Source of the DNA: JAUIAI01 sp963732405
GTDB taxonomy: Bacteria; Pseudomonadota; Gammaproteobacteria; Burkholderiales; Burkholderiaceae_E
Length of the DNA stretch: 64,000 nt
Assembly (NCBI GenBank): GCA_963732405.1
Contig: CAVSZG010000003.1
Coordinates: forward strand, 186,001-250,000
Reading direction: 5' to 3'
In this document: piece after piece, positions 54,172 through 63,018 of the stretch
Position numbering within the stretch: position 1 is the first letter of the stretch
Layout of the letters: each line of letters starts with the position of its first letter
Notes under the pieces: model-generated
Database searches by the model: none
What the model saw: the letters and a program-made list of their open reading frames with translations, nothing else
Told to the model about the DNA's origin: nothing
Translations under genes and position numbers: made by a program

Positions 54172-55746
54172 ATGAACGCTCAGCAGAATAATTTTTCGCT
54201 TACTCAGTTGGTGCGCAAACCGGTGACGGTGTCGGACAAGGGTGTGGTGGCCGCCCAGCACAAGCTCGCCGCGATGGCCGGCGCCCAGGTGCTGGCGGCC
54301 GGTGGCGATGCCGTGGACGCCGCCGTGGCCACCTCATTTGCCATCGGTGTGCTCGAACCGTGGATGAGCGGCCCAGCCGGTGGTGGCGCCATGGTGGTCT
54401 GGCGCGAAGCCGAACAGCGCGCCTATACCGTGCAGTTCGGCATGCGTTCGCCCCGTGGGCTGCGGCTGGACGACTATCCCCTGTTGCCCGGTGCCATGGC
54501 CGGTGATCTGTTTCCCTGGACCCGGGTGCTCGATGACCGCAACGTCTACGGCGCCAAGGCGATTGCGGTGCCGGGCACGGTAGCCGGCATGGATCTGGCT
54601 CATCGGCGGTTTGGCCGTCTGCCGTGGCGCGACTTGCTGGTGCCGGCCATCGAGCATGCCCGCCAGGGGCTGCTGATCGACTGGTATGCCTCGCTGATCA
54701 TCGCCTCGGCGACCCGGATGCTCGCGCGCGATCCGGATGCGGCGGCCTGTTTCCTGATCGATGGCCAGTGGCCCAACATTGCGGGCTGGACGGCGCTTTC
54801 TCAGGCCAGGCTCGATCAGACCCGCCATGCTGACACGCTCGAGCGGCTCGCCAGCGCCGGTGCTCGCGACTTTTACGAAGGCGATGTTGCTGCCGCACTG
54901 GTCGCCGATGTGCAGCGCAAGGGCGGGCGACTGGCCCGCGACGACATGCAGGCGTATGAGGCCTTGCTCACACCCACCTGCGATCTGGCCTACCGGGGCG
55001 GCATGGTTCGCGCGGCGGCCGGCCTCACGGCCGGTGCCGATTTGGTGCGTTGCCTGGCTCAGATGGAAACGGCATTCAAGCCCTCCGCGTCACCGGATGC
55101 CGCGAGCTATTCCGCCATGGCGCAAGCGCTCTCCGATGCCTATCGATATCGACTGGCCACACGAGGCGAGCATGAGGATCCGCAGGCGCCGTCCTGCACC
55201 ACGCATTTCAGCGTGGTGGATCGTGCCGGCAACCTGTGCGCCGTAACCCAGACACTCTTGTCGGTGTTCGGCTCGCACACCTTGTCACCGTCCACCGGCC
55301 TGTTGATGAACAACGGCATCATGTGGTTCGACCCCGAACCGGGGCGCCCGAATTCACTGGCCGCTGACAAGGGCTGCCTGATGAACGTCTGTCCGATGAT
55401 TGGCGAGAAGAATGGGCGACGCTTCGCGCTGGGTGCCTCGGGTGGCCGCAAGATCATGCCGGCGGTCGCCAACCTCACCTCATTTCTGATGGATTTCGGT
55501 TTGTCTCTCGAAGACAGCTTCCATCAGCCACGCATCGACTGCAGTGGTTCTTCCTCGATCATTGCCGACGAAACCCTCTCGCCCGAGATCATGGCGGCGC
55601 TGGGGCAGGTGCATCCGACCGTGCCGGCCCGGCGCAGTGTGTTTCCGTATGCCTTCGCGGTGCCCGCCGGCGTGCTGCGCGAGCATGGCCTGAATGCCGG
55701 CTGCACCGAGATCATGACACCGTGGGGTGACGCAGTGCACGGCTAG
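54172..55746 (+). CDS. Gamma-glutamyltransferase-family protein
   Basis: This 524-residue protein is of the gamma-glutamyltranspeptidase family (Ntn-hydrolase). It has VVAAQHKLAAMAGAQVLAAG near the N-terminus and the self-cleavage site at SCTTHFSVVDRAGN, whose Thr would be the nucleophile of the small subunit. GASGGRKIMPAV near the C-terminus is the conserved glycine-rich motif. There is no clear signal peptide, unlike periplasmic GGT. The ATG at 54172 is preferred (AAGGA about 10 bases upstream); 54154 is an alternative. Substrate unknown. Confidence 0.88.
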   Translation: MNAQQNNFSLTQLVRKPVTVSDKGVVAAQHKLAAMAGAQVLAAGGDAVDAAVATSFAIGVLEPWMSGPAGGGAMVVWREAEQRAYTVQFGMRSPRGLRLDDYPLLPGAMAGDLFPWTRVLDDRNVYGAKAIAVPGTVAGMDLAHRRFGRLPWRDLLVPAIEHARQGLLIDWYASLIIASATRMLARDPDAAACFLIDGQWPNIAGWTALSQARLDQTRHADTLERLASAGARDFYEGDVAAALVADVQRKGGRLARDDMQAYEALLTPTCDLAYRGGMVRAAAGLTAGADLVRCLAQMETAFKPSASPDAASYSAMAQALSDAYRYRLATRGEHEDPQAPSCTTHFSVVDRAGNLCAVTQTLLSVFGSHTLSPSTGLLMNNGIMWFDPEPGRPNSLAADKGCLMNVCPMIGEKNGRRFALGASGGRKIMPAVANLTSFLMDFGLSLEDSFHQPRIDCSGSSSIIADETLSPEIMAALGQVHPTVPARRSVFPYAFAVPAGVLREHGLNAGCTEIMTPWGDAVHG

Positions 55747-55804
55747 CTCTTGTGTCATGCTCGGCCTATACTCGGCCGACAACCCATTCATAACGGAGGA
55801 GACA

Positions 55805-56968
55805 ATGGCATCAGCTTATGATGAGATCTTGATTGGCGGCATCCGCAATGGTGCCGCACCGGGCGCGGTCGCCACCATCGTCAACCGGGACGGTGCCGTC
55901 TGGTCGGGCGCAGCTGGCGAGCGTAGCGCCGGTGCGGGTCAGCCCATGACCACGGATACCGTGGGGGCGATCTTCTCGATGACCAAGGCCATCACGGGCG
56001 CTGCGGCGATGCAGCTGGTGGAGCAGGGAAGGCTCAGCCTGGACGAACCCGCTGGCAAGGTCATCCCCTGGCTCAATGAGGTTCAGGTACTCGACGGCTT
56101 CGATGCGAATGACAAGGCCTTGCTGCGCCCGCCTAAATCGGCCGTCACGCTGCGCCAGTTGCTCACTCATACCGCTGGCTTTACCTACGAGATCTGGAAT
56201 GCCAATGAGCAAAAATGGCGAGAGCAAAATGGCACGCCCAGCCTGTTCACGCTGCAGAATCGCGCATTACAAACACCGCTGGCCTTCGATCCCGGCACCC
56301 GTTGGGAGTACGGCACCGGTATCGACTGGGCAGGCAAGATGGTGGAGACCGTGTCGGGTCAGAAGCTGAGTGCCTACATTGCCGATCATCTGACGGGGCC
56401 GCTCGGTATGACAGATACCGCATTTGCGCCCACCGCATCGATGCTCGAGCGCTTGGCCGGTATGCATGCGCGAATGCCCGATGGTTCGCTCAACCCGATC
56501 GAACTGCCCCCGGCCGAGGCGCCCGAGTTCGAAATGGGTGGCGGCGGTCTCCTGGGAACGGTCGGCGACTATGGCCGCTTCATCCGCATGATCCTGAACG
56601 ACGGCGAACTCGATGGCACCCGGGTACTCAAGGCCGAAACAGTGCGGCAGATGTCCAGTAATCAGATCGGAAAGCTGCGCGTGAGTCGGCTCACGACCAT
56701 CATGCCGCAGTTCTCAGCGGATGCGGAATTCTTTCCGGGCGAGCCCAAGAGCTGGGGCCTCACCTTCCAGATCAATGAATCTGCCTGCGACACAGGCCGT
56801 CCTGCGGGTACCCTGATGTGGGCCGGACTGGCGAACAGCTTCTACTGGATCGATCGGCAGCATGGCATCGGGGGGGCCTACCTGAGCCAGATTCTGCCCT
56901 TTGGTGATGCAAAGTCGCTCGGCTTGTTCCTTGACCTGGAGCGGGCGGCGTATCGCGACTTGGCGTAG
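55805..56968 (+). CDS. Serine hydrolase, beta-lactamase class C/esterase family
   Basis: This 387-residue protein is of the class C beta-lactamase-like serine hydrolases. The start has GGAGGAG shortly upstream. The catalytic SxxK is IFSMTKAI (Ser58, Lys61), a Tyr-x-x motif lies in RWEYGTGIDW, and LDEPAGKVIPWL precedes it. A GGGGLLGTVGDYGRFIRM segment and the C-terminal WAGLANSFYWIDRQHG (position of the KTG-like motif) complete the fold. There is no signal peptide, so it is likely a cytosolic esterase or amidase rather than an antibiotic-resistance enzyme. It ends 28 bp before the convergent aldolase gene. Confidence 0.9.
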   Translation: MASAYDEILIGGIRNGAAPGAVATIVNRDGAVWSGAAGERSAGAGQPMTTDTVGAIFSMTKAITGAAAMQLVEQGRLSLDEPAGKVIPWLNEVQVLDGFDANDKALLRPPKSAVTLRQLLTHTAGFTYEIWNANEQKWREQNGTPSLFTLQNRALQTPLAFDPGTRWEYGTGIDWAGKMVETVSGQKLSAYIADHLTGPLGMTDTAFAPTASMLERLAGMHARMPDGSLNPIELPPAEAPEFEMGGGGLLGTVGDYGRFIRMILNDGELDGTRVLKAETVRQMSSNQIGKLRVSRLTTIMPQFSADAEFFPGEPKSWGLTFQINESACDTGRPAGTLMWAGLANSFYWIDRQHGIGGAYLSQILPFGDAKSLGLFLDLERAAYRDLA

Positions 56969-56996
56969 CAAGAGCGCCGGATCGCGGCGCATTGGC

Positions 56997-58043
56997 TCAC
57001 GGCACGCTCGCACACACCTGGCCTTCGGCAGCCATTGTGTCGAGCGCCTTGTAGTCGGGCGTCCATCGGGTGGCCGACTCCCTCGTCATGGTGATCAGTT
57101 CGGTCAACGTTTGACCACCGTGCCAGCGCAACTCGTCGGCACAGCGCACAAGATCCGGAAACGCCTGCATCGCTTCCCACCAGATGGCGCGGCCAGCCAG
57201 GAAGCCGTTGGCACCCGCCGCATAGGCATAGGCCATCACCCGCAGGAATTGCGCCGACGTGACGCCGGCACTGAGCATGACCCAGGGCACACCGGCTTCC
57301 CGACAGAGGGCGCCCAGCTGGTCGAAGCAGGCCTGAGCGGTCCGATGGGCTGCGCTGCCATCACGCGGGGGCAGCGTCGCACCGGGCAGCGGACTCTCGA
57401 GCTTGAACAGATCGACGCCATAACGCGGGTGGGCAAATTCACGCACGCTGTCGAGCACGAGCTCGGGCAGCTTCTCCGGTGCCTCGACATAGTCGGCGCC
57501 CTGGGCGTGCTGACCGGGTAATGGGTAGACCAGCAATTCGAGCACGAAGGGAATCTGCTGCAAGCGGCACTGCGCGCCGACTGTCTCGACGAAGGCTCGC
57601 TGATGCGCATTGACGGCCGGATCGGCATCCGGCCGGTACCAGGCCAGCACCTTGACCCCGTCACCACCGCAGCGGCGGATCTTCTCAACGCTCCAGTTGT
57701 CGATTGGCCGGGACAGACGCCCGCCGGGTGTCGTCTCGAAGCGATGATCTTCCAGGGTCAGGATCAGCCCGGTTCTTGGCGACAGTCTGGCCAGCGCAGC
57801 CGGCATGGCGAAGTTGGGGTCGAACAGTACCGCGCTGGGCAAAGTGCCCACGGCATCCACGATCACGCGCTTGACAGCGATCATGTCCTGGAAGGTGACC
57901 TGATCTACTGCGATACCGCGCCGCGCCGCGATCAGGTTGGCGATCGGCGGGCGCTGGTCGACTGCCAGCATGGTGAAATGGCCGTCATCATTGGCCATTC
58001 GCCGAAGTCCCCAGGTCTTGCCCAGACTCAGGCGCTCGCTCAT
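56997..58043 (-). CDS. LacD-type class I aldolase (tagatose 1,6-bisphosphate aldolase-like)
   Basis: This enzyme has 348 residues from the ATG at 58043, which overlaps the kinase stop. Family patterns: SLGKTWGLRRMANDDGHFTM, LAVDQRPPIANLI, DGVKVLAWYRPDA (Schiff-base Lys region), and YGVDLFKLESPLPG. The C-terminal WVMLSAGVTSAQFLRVMAYA and GANGFLAGRAIWWEAM form the phosphate-binding half of the barrel. LacD-like aldolases cleave ketose bisphosphates, or sulfofructose phosphate in YihT relatives. With the adjacent PfkB kinase and two dehydrogenases it probably completes a ketose or sulfo-sugar route; the substrate cannot be fixed. Confidence 0.85.
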   Translation of the reverse strand: MSERLSLGKTWGLRRMANDDGHFTMLAVDQRPPIANLIAARRGIAVDQVTFQDMIAVKRVIVDAVGTLPSAVLFDPNFAMPAALARLSPRTGLILTLEDHRFETTPGGRLSRPIDNWSVEKIRRCGGDGVKVLAWYRPDADPAVNAHQRAFVETVGAQCRLQQIPFVLELLVYPLPGQHAQGADYVEAPEKLPELVLDSVREFAHPRYGVDLFKLESPLPGATLPPRDGSAAHRTAQACFDQLGALCREAGVPWVMLSAGVTSAQFLRVMAYAYAAGANGFLAGRAIWWEAMQAFPDLVRCADELRWHGGQTLTELITMTRESATRWTPDYKALDTMAAEGQVCASVP

Positions 58044-59068
58044 GGCGCGCTCTCCAGTGATTGCAGACATTGCATGACAGTATCCAGATCGGGCGCACCG
58101 GCGCGTCCGCCGATGCGGGTGCACTTGATCGCGGCTGCAATAGTGGCAAAGCCAAAAGCATCGGTTGATTCGAGTTGGCAGGCGATCGCAACGGCGAAGG
58201 CGCCGTGAAAGACATCGCCGGCACCCGTGGTGTCAACGACCGTCACGCTGGCCGCTGGCCGGTGATGCAGCCCGTCATCATTCAACCAGACGACACCATC
58301 CGCACCCATCGTGACGGCAGCGAGCCGGCAGCCTGTCGAGCGGGCGTCGTGAAGTTGCGCGGCGACCCGCGACTTGATGCTGTCATGGTCGGCTGTGTTG
58401 TGCACAGCGTCGGCATGACGCAGCGAGCAGGCCGGCAAGTAGCCGTTCAGGCCTGGCGCGGAAAAGATCGCATAGTCGGTGAGCGGCAGGATGCGATCGA
58501 ACACCTGCGTATCGGCCACGTCGCCATCGAGTATGGTCGGTATGCCCGCCTCGCGGGCCGCACGAAACAGCGCCAGTGCGCCTTCGGGCCAACGCGGATC
58601 GGCCAGCACCGCGCCGGCATGCCTGATCTGGTCCAGTGGCAGCCAGCCGGTGTCCGTCGGTAGATCGGCGCCCCGAAAATTGACGATGCTGCGTTCGCCC
58701 TGCGCATCGACGATGACACCCGACACCGATGATGACGCGCCATCGAAACATCGGAAATGGTCGACACCCACGCCCTCGGCGGCCAGCGCATCGCGCATCG
58801 CCAGGCCAGCCCGATCATGGCCGGCTCGTCCCCAGAAACCGACCGATGCGCCCAGACGGGCCGCGGCTACCGAGGCGTTGGCCGCCATGCCGCCACCGAC
58901 CTCATGAAACGAGTGCGCACGAATCTTCTGGCCGGCACCGGGTGGCTCATCGACGACCCACACCAGATCGAAGGCTGACAGACCCAGGCAGATCAGACCG
59001 GGCGGTCGGTTGCTGCGTATGGTTGCCTGCAACCGATCACCCGCCTGCCGGCTGATCCATAACGGCAT
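58040..59068 (-). CDS. PfkB-family sugar kinase
   Basis: This 342-residue ribokinase/PfkB-family kinase has the N-terminal signature GGGMAANASVAAARLGA and the C-terminal active-site motif DTTGAGDVFHGAFAVA, whose Asp is the catalytic base. It likely phosphorylates a ketose made by the two dehydrogenases in the same operon. It overlaps the aldolase gene by 4 bp and begins 5 bp downstream of the alcohol-dehydrogenase stop. Intact. Confidence 0.93.
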   Translation of the reverse strand: MPLWISRQAGDRLQATIRSNRPPGLICLGLSAFDLVWVVDEPPGAGQKIRAHSFHEVGGGMAANASVAAARLGASVGFWGRAGHDRAGLAMRDALAAEGVGVDHFRCFDGASSSVSGVIVDAQGERSIVNFRGADLPTDTGWLPLDQIRHAGAVLADPRWPEGALALFRAAREAGIPTILDGDVADTQVFDRILPLTDYAIFSAPGLNGYLPACSLRHADAVHNTADHDSIKSRVAAQLHDARSTGCRLAAVTMGADGVVWLNDDGLHHRPAASVTVVDTTGAGDVFHGAFAVAIACQLESTDAFGFATIAAAIKCTRIGGRAGAPDLDTVMQCLQSLESAP

Positions 59069-59073
59069 CGGCG

Positions 59074-60048
59074 TCAGGCGAATGCCAGCAGGGGCTTGAT
59101 CAGATCGCCGGCCACGAAGCGGTCAAACATGACCGGCAGGGCGTCGATGTCGAACTGCGCGTCAACCAGTTGTCGATAACACGCCGTGTGGCGTCTGAGC
59201 AGGCCCAGGTTCAGTTCGTAATCGGCCTTTGGAAAATAAAAAGTGCGCACCATCAGGAAGTCCTTGCGCCGCGTGGCCTTGGTTTCTTCGACCAACCAGG
59301 GATTGTCGTTCTCGCCGATCAGGATCATCACGCCGCGCGGCAGGACGATCTGCATGGCCAGGGAGCGGGCGGCATGGGCGCCACTGCATTCGACGATGAG
59401 GCCGAATCGTTTGCCGGGATCGCCGACCGGATGGCCGATGGCGCCAAAGGATTCGGCGAGCCGGCGTCGTTCGGCTTTCATGTCAGCAACGTGAATGTCG
59501 CGATAACCCATGTCCCGCAAGGCCAATACGGCGCCGATGCCGACCGGTCCGGCGCCCATGACCAGCACGGGCGTGGTGCTTGTAGGCGGCACGAGGGGCT
59601 GCACGAAACGGATGCCGTGGGCGGCGGTGCCGATCGTGTCGAGTAGCAGCGGGGCGAGCTCGTCAGGGATGTCGTCGGGTACCTCGAGCAGACACTGCTC
59701 GGGCACACTCAGGTATTCCGCATAACCGCCGGGCCGATTCCAGCCCACCAGCGCCGAAATGGTCAGGCACATCTGGGTGTCGCCCATTCGGCAACTCGCG
59801 CAATCGCCGCAGTGCACCGGGATATAGACGAGGCAGCGGCGTGCATGCAGGCGATGGCCGGGTTGTTCGACGATGCCGAAGATCTCGTGCCCCGGCGTGT
59901 GCTCGGCGCCCTTGATCCAGAGTTTGGCATCGGAACCACACAAGGCGGTTCGTCTGACCTTGAGCAAGACTTCACCCGGGCCCGCGACGGGCCGGGTCGC
60001 CTGTTCAATTGTGATGCGCCGGTTACCGTGAAAGATTGCTGCCTTCAT
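59074..60048 (-). CDS. Zinc-dependent alcohol/polyol dehydrogenase (MDR superfamily)
   Basis: This 324-residue medium-chain dehydrogenase has LCGSDAKLW (catalytic zinc Cys), PGHEIFGIVEQPG (zinc His-Glu), CGDCASCRMGDTQMC (structural-zinc cysteines) and a GAGPVGIGAVLALRDMG Rossmann motif. These match threonine/polyol dehydrogenase-like enzymes. It probably oxidises a polyol or sugar acid delivered by the TRAP transporter. It is slightly short at the N-terminus relative to typical 340-350-residue members. Lies between the SDR and kinase genes. Confidence 0.92.
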   Translation of the reverse strand: MKAAIFHGNRRITIEQATRPVAGPGEVLLKVRRTALCGSDAKLWIKGAEHTPGHEIFGIVEQPGHRLHARRCLVYIPVHCGDCASCRMGDTQMCLTISALVGWNRPGGYAEYLSVPEQCLLEVPDDIPDELAPLLLDTIGTAAHGIRFVQPLVPPTSTTPVLVMGAGPVGIGAVLALRDMGYRDIHVADMKAERRRLAESFGAIGHPVGDPGKRFGLIVECSGAHAARSLAMQIVLPRGVMILIGENDNPWLVEETKATRRKDFLMVRTFYFPKADYELNLGLLRRHTACYRQLVDAQFDIDALPVMFDRFVAGDLIKPLLAFA

Positions 60049-60092
60049 CCCGATTCAGTCCATCAAGTCACGCCGGGCCGTGCGGGATCGGA

Positions 60093-60845
60093 TCATCCGG
60101 CGAGAAAACCACCGTCGACCGCCAGCACCGTGCCGGTGATATAAGCCGCCGCGGACGAGGCCAGAAAGACCGCCGAGCCGGCGATGTCATCGGGTTGCGC
60201 CCACCGCCCTTGTGGAATTCGGGAGCGGATGCGCTCATAGTGCGCCAGGTCGCTGCGCCCATCGGCATTGAGCGGAGTTTCGACATATCCCGGTGCGATG
60301 GCATTGACCCGGATGCCGTCCTTGGCCCAGGCCAGCGCCAAGGATTTGCTCAGCATCACGACCCCACCTTTGCTGGCGCAGTAAGCCGGGATCCAGGGCA
60401 GGGCGGCATAGGAGTTCATCGAGGCGATATTGATGATGCTGGCACCGCCCGGATGCGCAGCCAGCAAGGGCCGCAGCGCGCTGCACATCCGAAAGGTACC
60501 GGTCAGGTTCACATCGAGCACCTTGACAAAGGTATCGATCTCGAACTCCTTGAAACGCGCGAGAATGCCGGCGCAGTTGACCAAGGTGCCGATGGCCGCA
60601 TCGGGCCCGAGCTGGGCGACGAAGGCGGCAATCTGTGCATCGTCGGTGACATCGAGGGTAACCAGGCTCAGCTGGGAAGCGTTCAGCGTGGCCAGGCGCG
60701 ACGAATGTAATGCCGCCTCGTCCAGACCGGTAGCGATCACTTCGCAGCCGGCATCCAGAAAGGCCATCGCGATCGCGGCGCCGATGCCACCCACCCCACC
60801 ACAGACCAATACCCGATGCCGGGGTGGGAAGTCGAAGGCGCTCAC
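60093..60845 (-). CDS. Short-chain dehydrogenase/reductase
   Basis: This 250-residue classical SDR has the cofactor motif VCGGVGGIGAAIA, LVNCAGIL, catalytic Ser in IINIASMNSYAAL, and YCASKGGVVMLSKSLALAWA with the YxxxK pair. A DDIAGSAVFLASSAAAYITG C-terminal end is standard. It likely oxidises or reduces the polyol/ketose handled by this operon; SDRs of this kind include galactitol and sorbitol dehydrogenases. It is the first enzyme gene after the dctP gene in the leftward operon. Confidence 0.92.
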   Translation of the reverse strand: MSAFDFPPRHRVLVCGGVGGIGAAIAMAFLDAGCEVIATGLDEAALHSSRLATLNASQLSLVTLDVTDDAQIAAFVAQLGPDAAIGTLVNCAGILARFKEFEIDTFVKVLDVNLTGTFRMCSALRPLLAAHPGGASIINIASMNSYAALPWIPAYCASKGGVVMLSKSLALAWAKDGIRVNAIAPGYVETPLNADGRSDLAHYERIRSRIPQGRWAQPDDIAGSAVFLASSAAAYITGTVLAVDGGFLAG

Positions 60846-60883
60846 CGGTGCAAGCTTTGCTGAGCGGGCGGCAGCAGGCGCAT

Positions 60884-61176
60884 CTACTTGCCGCCAAGCC
60901 TGGCCAGTTCGGCGTCGACCGATTTTTCGCAGTCAGCCGCGGCGCCGGCGAATTTGTCATACCACTGCGCACCGAACTGATCCACATACCACTTCTTCAT
61001 CGGTTCCTTGACCGCGCGGAACGACGCCATATCGGCTTCGTTGGGCACATAGATCTTGCCGCCTGCCTTGAGGAATGTTGCGCTCTGCCGGGCCTCGGCC
61101 CCCTTGTTGAATTCGAGCTGCACGGCGGCCATCTGGCGGATGCCGCTGACGGTCAGGGCGCGCAGATCGGGGGGCA
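60884..61176 (-). CDS. dctP: TRAP transporter DctP-type binding protein, 3' exon
   Basis: This is the C-terminal 97 residues of the binding protein, in frame after removal of the group II intron (LPPDLRALTVSGIRQMAAVQ then LEFNKGAEARQSATF ... YDKFAGAAADCEKSV). The open frame extends back to 61354, but that part lies in the intron. With the 5' exon (63045-63816) the joined gene encodes 354 residues, with FLDG followed by LPPDL at the junction. It is only expressed normally if the intron splices. Confidence 0.85.
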
Positions 61177-61215
61177 GGTGAGTGGCGCGCGGGAATCGCA
61201 CCCGCGCGCTCTCCC

Positions 61216-61250
61216 AGAACCGGACGTGAACCTCTCGGCTCATCCGGCTC
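61216..61250 (-). ncRNA. Group II intron domain V
   Basis: On the minus strand this reads GAGCCGGATGAGCCGAGAGG then TTCACGTCCGGTTCT: a hairpin whose AGCCGGA arm pairs with TCCGGTT across a bulge and loop. This is the conserved catalytic domain V of group II introns. It begins directly after the reverse transcriptase stop codon. It is followed by a GC-rich stem (GCGCGCGGGTGCGATTCCCG) that is the domain VI candidate. Confidence 0.85.
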
Positions 61251-62507
61251 CTATCGCCCAATCGCATGCAATCCCTCTGGCCAATGTGGAAACAGGCGGG
61301 GAGCCCGTTTACGCAAGCTGGCCAGCCAATTCCAGGCGCGCGCGAGATGTCCACGCAAACGCTTGTACTTGCGCATCGCCCACTTCACCAGATGCAAATC
61401 CAGTGTGCGCAGCGCCTTGCCTAAAGCGGACTGATGATAAAGGCCGTAGTAGCGAATCCAGCCGGCGACTTCCCGACTGACGCGCCCGACGATCTCTACC
61501 AAACTAAAGCGACTCAGCCGCTGCAAGCCCCAGCTTCGGATTGTCCGACGCATAGCTTTGCCCGCCTTGTCGCTAACCGCCGGGGAGAAGCTGGTGAACA
61601 GCTTTCCCCGACGATTCAGTGCCGCTCGCGGCTTGAACGTGTAGCCAAGGAAATCGAACTTAATACATTCGAACTCCTCGCGCCGATTTGCATCGGCGCA
61701 GTAAACAACCCGGGTCTTCTCCGGATGCAACTGCAAACCACACGCTGCCAGACGCTCATCGAGCGCAGACTGTAGTAATTCCGCCTGCGCCCGACTCTCA
61801 CAATGGCAAATGACGTCGTCCGCATACCGCTCGAACGACACGTCCGGGTGATTCCGGACCAGCCATCGGTCCAGTGCGTAGTGCAGAAACAGGTTTGCCA
61901 ACAAAGGACTGATAACACCCCCTTGCGGCGTCCCCTTTGAACGCTTCTGCATCGACCCATCAGGTAAACACACATCCGCCTCCAGCCACCGCTCGATATA
62001 GAGCAGTATCCATCGGCAGTCTGTGTGTTTGCGAACGGCCCGCATCATGAGGCTGTGATCGATGTTATCGAAGAACCCCTTGATATCCAGATCGAGCACC
62101 CAATCGTGCGACCAGCATCGGGTTCGCGCGACTCGCAAGGCATCGTGTGCCGAGCGCCGCGGCCGATAGCCATACGAGTCCGTATGAAATATCGGATCGA
62201 GCAACGGCTCGAGCCGTTGCTTGACAACCATCTGTGCAATCCTGTCTGCCACGGTCGGAATGCCCAATGAACGCATCGAGCCATCACCTTTGGGAATGTC
62301 CACGCGTTTGACTGGCGGCGCGAAGTAGCTGCCCGAGGCCATTCGATTCCAGATTCGATACAGGTTCTTGCTCAGATCCTGATCGAAATCGATGATCGTG
62401 ACTCCGTCAACCCCTTCCGCACCACGATTGGCCTTCACGCGTTTGTACGCCTCCCAGACTTCACGCTTGGAAATTACAAACGATTTCGCTTCAACAGCCG
62501 ACATCAT
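61251..62507 (-). CDS. ltrA: Group II intron reverse transcriptase/maturase
   Basis: This 418-residue intron-encoded protein has RT blocks: KRVDIPKGDGSMRSLGIPT (RT1-2), DSYGYRPRRSAHDALR, VLDLDIKGFFDNIDH (RT3 Asp), KGTPQGGVISPLLANLFLHY, and FERYADDVIC with the YADD catalytic pair. The C-terminal maturase domain X is present (SFSPAVSDKAGK ... RLSRFSLVEIVGRV ... YYGLYHQSALGKAL). No HNH endonuclease domain follows, so it probably retrohomes using single-stranded or replicating DNA. Intact, with a GAGAGGGG just before the start codon. Confidence 0.95.
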   Translation of the reverse strand: MMSAVEAKSFVISKREVWEAYKRVKANRGAEGVDGVTIIDFDQDLSKNLYRIWNRMASGSYFAPPVKRVDIPKGDGSMRSLGIPTVADRIAQMVVKQRLEPLLDPIFHTDSYGYRPRRSAHDALRVARTRCWSHDWVLDLDIKGFFDNIDHSLMMRAVRKHTDCRWILLYIERWLEADVCLPDGSMQKRSKGTPQGGVISPLLANLFLHYALDRWLVRNHPDVSFERYADDVICHCESRAQAELLQSALDERLAACGLQLHPEKTRVVYCADANRREEFECIKFDFLGYTFKPRAALNRRGKLFTSFSPAVSDKAGKAMRRTIRSWGLQRLSRFSLVEIVGRVSREVAGWIRYYGLYHQSALGKALRTLDLHLVKWAMRKYKRLRGHLARAWNWLASLRKRAPRLFPHWPEGLHAIGR

Positions 62508-63018
62508 CCCCTCTCAGGTTGTGCCGGCGGCAAAGCCGGACGACGACGCCCCTTTGGTCCAGCTCAATTACAGAGCCTTCAACCCTACTACGAGCGTCTC
62601 CGCCCCTGTGCTCCGCATCGGTACTCTGAGCCTTGCGCAGGCCCTGCGCTTGACCGTCTCCCTTCGCATCGGAGCGACAGGTTCCCTCGTTCCTCATAGA
62701 AGCCTGAACCAGAGTCACGCCGCCTTCATGCCGGACGCCAGCCGAGCACTCGACAGGCTCGCCTCGACCTTCATCCCGGGTCAACGGCTCACACCCGATT
62801 TCGACGTCATCTGAATTCGTTTCGACACCACAACGACGGTTCACTTGCGTTCGTCTCTCTGGTTCGTACCTGACACGGTCCAAGCCGCGCCTTTTGCTGC
62901 AACGCTCACCACCAGGACTCTTTACCCCAGCAGCTTGCAGTGGTTTGAAGCCTGCTCCTGTAAGCCGGCTCCGAGGGGCCCACCCTCATCTTCAATGAAG
63001 ATACGCACAACCCCCAAC